From: Acidobacteria bacterium Ga0077553 | GTDB taxonomy: Bacteria; Acidobacteriota; Terriglobia; Bryobacterales; Bryobacteraceae | NCBI GenBank assembly: GCA_001464575.1 | Contig: LNFE01000244.1 | Location: 62,001-126,000, forward strand | DNA length: 64,000 bases | Reading direction: 5' to 3' | Shown: positions 30,559 through 38,324 of the stretch, in pieces | How positions within the stretch are numbered: the stretch's first letter is position 1 | Layout: every line of letters starts with the position of its first letter | Made by a program: the position numbers and the translations under genes | The notes under the pieces: model-generated | Databases searched by the model: none | What the model saw: only the letters and a program-made list of their open reading frames with translations | What the model was told of the DNA's origin: nothing

Positions 30559-31797
30559 ATGAATCGTAGAGCATTTTTCCAGGCCTGTTTCGGCGCCGCT
30601 GGCGCCATCTCCATGGCCGACCGCGCGGACGCCCTCGGGTTGCCGAAAGCCAAGATCACGCGGATCCGTTACTACAAGACGCCCACGGACGCCGCCGGGC
30701 GGCCCAATACGCGGCAACCCCTGTTCAACCAAAGCACGAATGTTGTGCTGGTCGAAACCGACACCGGCCTCATCGGCGTCGGCGAAGGCGGCGCCCCTGA
30801 CGTCATGGAACAATGCGCCGGCCTGCTCATCGGCCAGGACCCGTTCCGCACCGATCGCCTCTGGCAGTCCATGTTCCGGTCCTACTTCTATCCCGCCGGC
30901 CGCGAGAAAACGCATGCCCTAGGCGCCCTCGACGTGGCCCTGTGGGACCTGAAAGCCAAGGCCCTTGGCGTTCCGCTCTATCAACTCCTCGGCGGCCAAT
31001 CCCGCGAGTACGTCGAATGCTACTCCACCGGCTATCCGGCCAAGGGCACCCCGAAAGAGGTCGCCAAGGCCTGCGTCGACGCCGGCTTCCGCGCCTACCG
31101 CATCTCGACCGACACGCGCGGCCAAGTGATGGATCGCTTCGAAACTGTCAACCGCGTCGCCGCACTCTGCGAACAGGTTCGCGAAGGCGTCGGCCGCGAT
31201 GGCGGCTGGTGCATCGACTTCCACACCGAACTCGACTTCCCCGACGCCGTCACGCTCGCCAACAAGATTGAACCCCTCCGCCCCTACTTCGTTGAAGATC
31301 TCGTCCGCAGCGAAAACCCCGCCGTCTACCGCACCCTCCGCGGCCAAGTGAAGGTGCCGATCGCCGTCGGCGAGCAGTTCGGCCCCAAGTGGGAATGGAA
31401 CGAACTCATCGAAAACCACCTGATCGACTATGCCCGCGCCACCATCCCGAACGTCGGCGGCATCACGGAGTTCCAGAAAATCGCCGCCATGTGCGAGACC
31501 CACTACGTCGGCCTCGTGCCGCACTTCACCGGGCCGATCTCGGAAGCCGCCATGGTCCACTGCTCCGCCGCGTTTTCCGGGCCCGTGCTGATGGAGATGG
31601 TGATGGGCGGCACCCGCCCCTGGCCGTACCTCAAGAGCCACTATGACCTTCGCGACGGCAAGCTGTGGCCGAACGAGCGGATTGGCCTCGGCGTCGAAGT
31701 GGATACCTCGCAACTCCAGCAGATCGGCAACTACACCGAGGCGTATCAACTGACGCCGATGCTGCGCCGGCCCGACGGCTCGTTGACGAATTGGTAG
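30559..31797 (+). CDS. Mandelate racemase/muconate lactonizing enzyme family (enolase superfamily)
   Basis: ALGALDVALWDLKAKALGVPLYQLLGG, IDFHTELDFPDAV, FVEDLV. Confidence 0.88.
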   Translation: MNRRAFFQACFGAAGAISMADRADALGLPKAKITRIRYYKTPTDAAGRPNTRQPLFNQSTNVVLVETDTGLIGVGEGGAPDVMEQCAGLLIGQDPFRTDRLWQSMFRSYFYPAGREKTHALGALDVALWDLKAKALGVPLYQLLGGQSREYVECYSTGYPAKGTPKEVAKACVDAGFRAYRISTDTRGQVMDRFETVNRVAALCEQVREGVGRDGGWCIDFHTELDFPDAVTLANKIEPLRPYFVEDLVRSENPAVYRTLRGQVKVPIAVGEQFGPKWEWNELIENHLIDYARATIPNVGGITEFQKIAAMCETHYVGLVPHFTGPISEAAMVHCSAAFSGPVLMEMVMGGTRPWPYLKSHYDLRDGKLWPNERIGLGVEVDTSQLQQIGNYTEAYQLTPMLRRPDGSLTNW

Positions 31798-31801
31798 GGT
31801 A

Positions 31802-33109
31802 ATGGGTATGCGACTTGGACTGCTGTGTTTCCTGATTCTGCCGCTGTACGGCGAAGTCCTGTTCCGGCAGTCCGCCTTCGAAGCGGCTCCGGCCGATTGG
31901 TCAGCCTGGAGCCACCGCCCCGAAACCATGCCCCGCGCCTTCGTCGATACGCAGGTGAGCCGCGGCGGCCGCGGTTCCCTGGCCATCAACGGCTTAAGCA
32001 ACGTGGCGGCCTACGGCGGCTGGCGCAAACACGTCAAGGGCCTGCAGGGCGGCGAATGGGTGCGCCTCAAGGCGTTCTATAAAGCCGAAAGCGTCGCCGC
32101 CGAGAACTGGCAGGTCGTCGCCCGGCTCGACTGGCAGAACGCCGCGGGTAAGCGCGCCGGCGAGCCCGCCTACGTCCCCTGGACCCAGCGCCAGGGCGAT
32201 TGGAACGAACTGCAATCAGAGACGCAGGCCCCGCCAGGAACCGCCTCCGTCCACGTCGAGTTGTATCTGGCCAATGCGCCGCAGGGCACCGTCTGGTGGG
32301 ACGACATCTCGCTCGAACGCATCCCGCCCCCGGCGGCCCGCAAGGTGAACGTCGCCACCGTGAATCTCCGGCCCCGGAACTCGAGCGGCCGCGAAGAAAG
32401 CGTCAGCCAATTCATCGCCACGATCGCGAAAACCGTCCCGGCAAACGCGGACGTCATCCTGCTGCCGGAAGGCATCAGCATCGTCGGCACCACCAAGTCC
32501 ATCCTCGATGTCGCCGAGTCCATCCCCGGCCCCACCACGCAGGCGTTGAGCGCGGTGGCCAAGGCGCGCAAGGCCTACATCGTCGCCGGCATCTATGAGA
32601 AGGAAGGCCACGTAATGTACAACACGGCCGTCCTGATCGATCGCAACGGAGACATCGCCGGCAAATACCGGAAGGTCTATCTCCCGCGCGAAGAGGTTGA
32701 AAAGGGCCTCACCCCGGGCACCCACTACCCCGTCTTTCAAACCGACTTCGGCAAGGTCGGCCTGATGATCTGCTACGACGTCTTCTTCGCCGAACCCGCC
32801 CGCGCGTTGGCCAACCAGGGTGCCGACATGATCCTAATGCCCATCTGGGGCGGCGACGAAACACTGGCGAAAGCCCGCGCCATTGAGAACGGCGTGTTCC
32901 TCATCACGAGCGGCTACGACCACCCGACGTACATCATGGACCCCACCGGCGAACGCCTGGCCCAAGCGCGCGAGAGTGGCTCCACAGCGACGGCAACCGT
33001 CGACCTGGCCAAACAGTACAACTGGCAGTGGCTCGGCGAAATGCGCACCCGCCGCCTCAAAGAGCTGCGGGTGGATGTCGCCGTGCCAACGCCTGGTCTG
33101 ATCCGTTAG
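31802..33109 (+). CDS. Secreted carbon-nitrogen hydrolase (nitrilase) family protein
   Basis: Signal peptide; LLPEGIS, GKYRKVYLPREEVEKG, GLMICYDVFF. Confidence 0.87.
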   Translation: MGMRLGLLCFLILPLYGEVLFRQSAFEAAPADWSAWSHRPETMPRAFVDTQVSRGGRGSLAINGLSNVAAYGGWRKHVKGLQGGEWVRLKAFYKAESVAAENWQVVARLDWQNAAGKRAGEPAYVPWTQRQGDWNELQSETQAPPGTASVHVELYLANAPQGTVWWDDISLERIPPPAARKVNVATVNLRPRNSSGREESVSQFIATIAKTVPANADVILLPEGISIVGTTKSILDVAESIPGPTTQALSAVAKARKAYIVAGIYEKEGHVMYNTAVLIDRNGDIAGKYRKVYLPREEVEKGLTPGTHYPVFQTDFGKVGLMICYDVFFAEPARALANQGADMILMPIWGGDETLAKARAIENGVFLITSGYDHPTYIMDPTGERLAQARESGSTATATVDLAKQYNWQWLGEMRTRRLKELRVDVAVPTPGLIR

Positions 33110-34137
33110 GGCTGCACGATTACTTTCATCAAGCCGGGCTCGGAATCATAAAGCCGCTTGAAGTACGACGGCGATTCGTCCAGCGTGATCTTGGCCGAAA
33201 TGATCGGATCCACCTGAATCATCCCGCTCGCCAGCAGCTCGATACAAGCCGGGTACTCGCCCGAGGATCCGCAGGTGCCCTGCAGCCGGATCTCGCGCGT
33301 CACCACCTGCTGCAGCGGCAGCTCAATGTTCGGCGTGATGTTGCCCACCAGCGTCACCGCGCCGCCCTTGCGTACGCAGGCGATGGCGGTCTTGATCGGA
33401 TCGGTCGCACCCACACATTCCAGCGCCACATCGGCGCCCCGGCCCTGCGTCCGCTTCAGGATCTCGGCCTTCACGTCGCACTCGAGCGGGTTAAACGTTT
33501 CCGTCGCTCCCAAGCGCTTCGCCATCGCGAGCTTTTCATTATTCGTATCGACGGCAAACACCCGCGCGCATCCGGCCACCTTGGCCGCCTGCAGCGTCAA
33601 CGAACCGATCATGCCCGCGCCCACAATCACGGCCGTATCGCCGAGCTCAATCGGGGTCAGCCGCACGGCATGCACGCCAATCGAAATGGCTTCAATCAGC
33701 GCGGCATGTTCGTAGCTCACCGAATCCGGCAAGCCGTAAAGGATATGCTGCGGCACGGAAACGTACTCGGCAAACGCGCCATGGCGGCGGTAGTCGCCGC
33801 AGGAAACTCCCAGCACCATGCGGTTATCGCACAGGTTCACTTGGCCTGCCCGGCAGAAGTGGCACTTGCCGCAGGAGACCGTCGAATCGAAGGTCACGCG
33901 GTCGCCCTCCTTCCATTGGGTCACGGCCGAACCCACCTTGGCGATTGCGCCGGCGGCTTCATGGCCCATCACGAGAGGCGGAATGCGCCGGCCGGTGCTG
34001 CCGTCCCAACCGTGGACGTCGCTGCCGCAAATGCCGCAAGCGCCTACGCGGATCAGAACGTCCTCCGGGCCCAATTCCGGTTCAGGGAAGTCGATGACTT
34101 CCAGGTTTAGATACTCTTTCAACAGCAGTGCTTTCAT
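33106..34137 (-). CDS. Zinc-dependent alcohol/polyol dehydrogenase
   Basis: GACGICGSDVHGW, GHEAAG, CGKCHFCRAGQVNLC. Confidence 0.92.
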   Translation of the reverse strand: MKALLLKEYLNLEVIDFPEPELGPEDVLIRVGACGICGSDVHGWDGSTGRRIPPLVMGHEAAGAIAKVGSAVTQWKEGDRVTFDSTVSCGKCHFCRAGQVNLCDNRMVLGVSCGDYRRHGAFAEYVSVPQHILYGLPDSVSYEHAALIEAISIGVHAVRLTPIELGDTAVIVGAGMIGSLTLQAAKVAGCARVFAVDTNNEKLAMAKRLGATETFNPLECDVKAEILKRTQGRGADVALECVGATDPIKTAIACVRKGGAVTLVGNITPNIELPLQQVVTREIRLQGTCGSSGEYPACIELLASGMIQVDPIISAKITLDESPSYFKRLYDSEPGLMKVIVQP

Positions 34138-34166
34138 CGCGATTACTACGGTATCATCGTCGCCAT

Positions 34167-35312
34167 ATGGAGCGCAGAACCTTCCTCGGCAGCAGCCTGT
34201 TGGCCTATTGGCCAGCGAACAAGGTCCGCCTCGGCGTCATCGGCAGCGGCAGCCGCGGCACGTTCGTCATGGGCGTTTTCCAAAAGGACGCGGCACTCGA
34301 AGTCGGCGCCATCTCCGATGTCTATGAGCCCAACCTCGAACGGGCGCTGTCGCTCGCCAAAGGCGCCAAGGCCCATCGCGACTATCGCGACCTGCTGGCC
34401 GACAAGTCCATCGACGCCGTGCTCATCGCCACGCCTGAGCATTGGCACCATCGCATGATCCTCGACGCCCTCGCCGCCGACAAGGACGTCTATGTCGAAA
34501 AGCCGCTCTGCCGGACGCCGGAGGAAGGCCGCGAACTCATCGAGGCCGAAAAGAAGACGAAGCAGATTATTCAGGTGGGCATGCAACGGCGCTCCTACGA
34601 TCTTTACCAGGAGGCCCGCGGCGTAGTAGCCAACGGCACGCTGGGTAAGGTGCGCATGGTGCGGAGCTGGTGGCTCAACAACCACATCAACGCCGTGCCG
34701 GCCACCAAGCTCGACGGCAAGCTCGATTGGGAGGCGTGGCAGGGCCCGGCCGAACGGCGGCCGTTCGACGCCAACCGCTTCCGCGCGTGGCGCTTCTATC
34801 AGGACTACGGCGGCGGCATCGTGGCCGACCAGGGCGCGCATGTCTTCGACGGCATCCAGATGATCATGGGCGCCGGGTTCGTGAAGGCGGTCACGGCCTC
34901 GGCCTTGACGCCGCTACGCGCCGGGGTGGATCAGCCGGAGTGCGTCGTCGTCAGCGCCGAGTATCCGGAAGGGTTTTTGGGCATCTTTACGGTGAACTAC
35001 GCGGCGATGAAGTATCAGAGCCGGAACGATCAATTGAACCAGGCCGACGGCGACAAAGCCCGGCTCGATATCGGCCGAGAGACCTTCCGTGTGCTGCCGG
35101 CCGGCGACGAAGAGAAGCCGATTCTCGAACGCAAAAGCGCCCGCGGCTTCGGCTGGGCGACGGACCTGCACGTGCAAAACTTCCTCGAATGCGTGCGAAC
35201 GCGGCAGCGGCCCACGGCGCCGATGGCGCTGGGGGCGCAGGCGGCATTGGTGGTGCAATTGGCCAACCAGTCGCTGCGGGAAAAACGACGAATCGAAAAC
35301 ACCACGTTTTAG
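34167..35312 (+). CDS. Gfo/Idh/MocA family oxidoreductase
   Basis: VRLGVIGSGSRG, DKDVYVEKPLCRT; likely start 34167. Confidence 0.9.
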   Translation: MERRTFLGSSLLAYWPANKVRLGVIGSGSRGTFVMGVFQKDAALEVGAISDVYEPNLERALSLAKGAKAHRDYRDLLADKSIDAVLIATPEHWHHRMILDALAADKDVYVEKPLCRTPEEGRELIEAEKKTKQIIQVGMQRRSYDLYQEARGVVANGTLGKVRMVRSWWLNNHINAVPATKLDGKLDWEAWQGPAERRPFDANRFRAWRFYQDYGGGIVADQGAHVFDGIQMIMGAGFVKAVTASALTPLRAGVDQPECVVVSAEYPEGFLGIFTVNYAAMKYQSRNDQLNQADGDKARLDIGRETFRVLPAGDEEKPILERKSARGFGWATDLHVQNFLECVRTRQRPTAPMALGAQAALVVQLANQSLREKRRIENTTF

Positions 35313-35315
35313 TGG

Positions 35316-35345
35316 TTGACAACGGTTACGATCTTCGGCTATTCT
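35316..35345 (+). promoter_or_regulatory. Sigma70-type promoter for RNA/slipin unit
   Basis: TTGACA - 18 nt - TATTCT. Confidence 0.7.
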
Positions 35346-35414
35346 GACCTGGTCGGAGCAGACGCCATGACTTTTCACACCCACATCCCGGTAAACCCAG
35401 AATGCGGCACGAGT

Positions 35415-35640
35415 CTACGGCGCAGGCAGTCTCTGTAACTGCGTTCCTTGCGGCGTTTCTGTAATCGACTCTGGTAAAGGTCGCAAACCTGATGGGTTCG
35501 AATCCCTCTTCTGTAGTCCCTTAACCACCGCTTGCGGATGGTGGAGTAACCTGCGTTGTCGTTGAAACTGCCGCACGGCGGAGGACGGCTCTAGCGGCAA
35601 CCCTTACGCCACCGGCAGTCCCGCAAGCGGCCTCAACCTG
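35415..35640 (+). ncRNA. Structured RNA with tRNA-like elements upstream of slipin (candidate Y-RNA-like/YrlA-like)
   Basis: CTACGG/CTGTAG closing stem; GCAGT-CTCTGTA-ACTGC hairpin; CGAC-TCTGGTAAAG-GTCG D-arm-like; GGG-TTCGAAT-CCC T-arm-like; CCACC/GGTGG and ACTGCCG/CGGCAGT downstream stems. Confidence 0.5.
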
Positions 35641-35657
35641 TCCTGGAGGACACTCTC

Positions 35658-36746
35658 ATGTCTTGGTTCCGTATTTCCATCGGCGACGCCGAACGCGCAG
35701 TGCTTTCGCGCGGCGGGCGCTTCGTATCCATCGTTGGCCCCGGGGTGCACTACAGCTTCTTCCCGGCCGCCGAGCGGCACTCCACCTTGCTGGCCGAGTT
35801 CCGGTCGCCGTGGGTGGAAATCCTGCTCCGGACCCGTCCGGACGTGGTCGCCGAGCACTTCGTCATAGTTGAAACGGCCGAGCGGCAAGTGGCACTCCTC
35901 AGCGTGAACGGTCGTTTGGAATCCGTCGTAGGCCCCGGGCAACGCAAGCTGTTCTGGAAGCCCGCGACGGTGGAAATCGTTGACGTGGACCAGACGCCGG
36001 AGGTGCCGGCCGCACTTTTGGCAGCCGCCGAACGGGCCAACCCCCAGGTGCTGACCCAGCTCCAGGTGCCGGCCGCCATGGCCGGGGTGCTCTTCAGCGA
36101 CGGCAAATTCGTCCGGGTGCTCGATCCGGGTCGCTATGCTTTCTGGAACGCGGCCGCGGCAATGACGCTAACTTTGGTCGACCTGCGCCGTCAAATGATC
36201 GAGGTGCCGGGACAGGAGATTCTAACGCGGGACAAGGTATCGATCCGCGTGAACATCCTGGCCGAGTACCGCGTGACCGATGCGGCGTTAGCGGCGACGG
36301 GAGCGAAAAGCTATGTCGAAACCATGCATCGCCTGCTGCAGTTGGCCGTCCGGTCGACGCTCGGCAAGCGGTCGCTCGATGAGGTGTTGGCCGACAAGGT
36401 CGACATCGAACCGGCCGCCGCCACCGAAGTCCGCCGGGAGATGGCGTCGCTCGGCGTGGAGGTGGCGGTGATCGCTCTGAAGGACATCGTCCTGCCCGGC
36501 GAGATCCGCAACATTCTGAATCAGGTAGTCGCAGCCGAAAAACAGGCCCAGGCCAACCTGATCCGGCGCCGGGAGGAGACGGCGGCCACCCGGTCGCTGC
36601 TCAACACGGCGAAATTGATGGAAGATAATCCGACGCTGATTCGTTTGAAGGAGTTAGAGACCCTCGAACGCCTGACGGAGAAGGTCGGAACCGTGAACGT
36701 CCACGGCGGATTTGACGGTTTGCTCAGCAAGCTGTTGCCGCCGTAA
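35658..36746 (+). CDS. Slipin/SPFH (band 7) family protein with N-terminal extension
   Basis: QEILTRDKVSIRVNILAEYRVTD, LGVEVAVIALKDIVLPGEIRNILNQVVAAEKQAQANLIRRREE. Confidence 0.9.
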   Translation: MSWFRISIGDAERAVLSRGGRFVSIVGPGVHYSFFPAAERHSTLLAEFRSPWVEILLRTRPDVVAEHFVIVETAERQVALLSVNGRLESVVGPGQRKLFWKPATVEIVDVDQTPEVPAALLAAAERANPQVLTQLQVPAAMAGVLFSDGKFVRVLDPGRYAFWNAAAAMTLTLVDLRRQMIEVPGQEILTRDKVSIRVNILAEYRVTDAALAATGAKSYVETMHRLLQLAVRSTLGKRSLDEVLADKVDIEPAAATEVRREMASLGVEVAVIALKDIVLPGEIRNILNQVVAAEKQAQANLIRRREETAATRSLLNTAKLMEDNPTLIRLKELETLERLTEKVGTVNVHGGFDGLLSKLLPP

Positions 36747-36810
36747 ACAATTTTTAAACAATTGAGGTGCGCAGGCCCCGGTTTGCGCGTCTAAACAATA
36801 GGAAGAGTCT

Positions 36811-36942
36811 ATGTTGACCGAAGAGTGGCTGACCGAAGAGGCCGAAGACCAGATGGCGGGGTACCCCGCCAGCGTGGATCTTTGGCAGGTCGAGCAACTC
36901 CTCACCGAGTTGCTCGCCGAATCAAAGGAAGCAGAGCAGTAG
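36811..36942 (+). CDS. 43-aa acidic small protein downstream of slipin
   Basis: MLTEEWLTEEAEDQMAGYPASVDLWQVEQLLTELLAESKEAEQ*, purine-rich GGAAGAG before ATG; below ORF-track length cutoff. Confidence 0.55.
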   Translation: MLTEEWLTEEAEDQMAGYPASVDLWQVEQLLTELLAESKEAEQ

Positions 36943-36945
36943 AAG

Positions 36946-38316
36946 TTAAGCGAGCAAAGGACGGATGACCCTGCCGTGGACATCTGTCAGCCGGTAGTGG
37001 CGGCCCTGGAATTTAAACGTCAGTTTGGTGTGGTCGACGCCCAAACAGTGCATCATCGTCGCATGGAGATCATGGACATCCATGGGATCCTTGGCGATGT
37101 TGTAGCTGTAGTCGTCGGTCTCGCCAAAACTGACGCCAGGCTTAAATCCACCGCCCGCCGCCAGCATCGTGAAGCAACGCGGATGGTGGTCCCGGCCGTA
37201 ATCGGTCGGGGTGAGCGTACCCTGCGAGTAGACGGTGCGCCCGAACTCGCCACCCCATAGGACGATGGTGTCGTCCAGTAAGCCCCGCTGTTTCAGATCC
37301 GTCAGCAGTGCCGCCGAGGGTTGATCGGTATCCTCGCACTGCCAGCGGATCTGCTTCGGCAGGCTGCCGTGCTGGTCCCAGCCCCGATGAAACAGCTGGA
37401 TAAACCGCACCCCGCGCTCGGCCAGGCGCCGGGCCAGAATGCAGTTGGCCGCATAGGTGCCCGGCTTCCGGGACTCGGGCCCATAGAGTTCAAACGTCGA
37501 TTCCGGTTCTTTCGACAGATCGGCCAGCTCCGGCACGGAGGCTTGCATCCGGAACGCCATCTCGTACTGCGCGATGCGCGTCGCAATCTCCGGGTCCTGA
37601 TACTCGTCAAGCTTCAGTTTGTTCAACTCGCCAAGATCGTCTAGGAAGCGCCGCCGCGCCGTCCGGCTATAGCCTTCGGGGTCGCTGAGGTACAGCACGG
37701 GATCCTTGCCCCCGCGAAACTTCACGCCCTGATGGTTCGTCGGAATAAAGCCCGAACCCCACATGCGATCCGCTAGCGCCTGCGCGTTCCCGCGCCCCTG
37801 CGAGATCATGACAATGAACGCCGGCAGGTCTTTGTTCTCGCTGCCCAGGCCATAGGAGACCCACGAACCGATCGACGGCCGGCCCGCGAGTTGAAAGCCG
37901 GTCTGGAAGAAGGTCACCGCCGGGTCGTGGTTGATCTGCTCGGTCGAGAGCGACTTCATGATCGTCCACTGGTCAGCGTGCTTGGCCATATGCGGCAGCA
38001 GTTCGCTGAACCAGGCGCCGGACTGGCCGTGCTGAGCGAACTTAAAGATGGTGGGCGCCGTGGGGAAGGTGGCCTGATAGGCCGTCATGCCGGTGAGGCG
38101 TTGGCCCATGCGGATCGAGTCCGGCAGGTCCTGCCCGTGAACTTTCGCCAGGTTCGGCTTGTAGTCGAACAGATCGAGCTGCGACGGGCCACCGTGCTGA
38201 AAGAGAGTAATGACGCGCTTGGCCTTCGGCGCATGATGGAGCAGGGGGCCTTCGGCGGCAAAGCCGTTCTGCTGCAGCAGGGTCGTTAAGGCGGCGAGAA
38301 ACTGGCGGCGTTGCAT
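36946..38316 (-). CDS. DUF1501 domain protein
   Basis: MQRRQFLAAL start; HHAPKAKRVITLFQHGGPSQLDLFDYKP, GRDHHP. Confidence 0.9.
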   Translation of the reverse strand: MQRRQFLAALTTLLQQNGFAAEGPLLHHAPKAKRVITLFQHGGPSQLDLFDYKPNLAKVHGQDLPDSIRMGQRLTGMTAYQATFPTAPTIFKFAQHGQSGAWFSELLPHMAKHADQWTIMKSLSTEQINHDPAVTFFQTGFQLAGRPSIGSWVSYGLGSENKDLPAFIVMISQGRGNAQALADRMWGSGFIPTNHQGVKFRGGKDPVLYLSDPEGYSRTARRRFLDDLGELNKLKLDEYQDPEIATRIAQYEMAFRMQASVPELADLSKEPESTFELYGPESRKPGTYAANCILARRLAERGVRFIQLFHRGWDQHGSLPKQIRWQCEDTDQPSAALLTDLKQRGLLDDTIVLWGGEFGRTVYSQGTLTPTDYGRDHHPRCFTMLAAGGGFKPGVSFGETDDYSYNIAKDPMDVHDLHATMMHCLGVDHTKLTFKFQGRHYRLTDVHGRVIRPLLA

Positions 38317-38324
38317 GGGCGGGG

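Noticed and set aside
33028-34110. 360-aa plus-strand ORF antisense to the alcohol dehydrogenase
   Set aside because: Composition-driven shadow ORF; dehydrogenase motifs are clear on the minus strand
35455-35520. Canonical tRNA gene at the GGGTTCGAATCCC motif
   Set aside because: No standard cloverleaf: no adjacent anticodon arm between D-like and T-like arms and no proper 7-bp acceptor; kept instead as a tRNA-like ncRNA candidate
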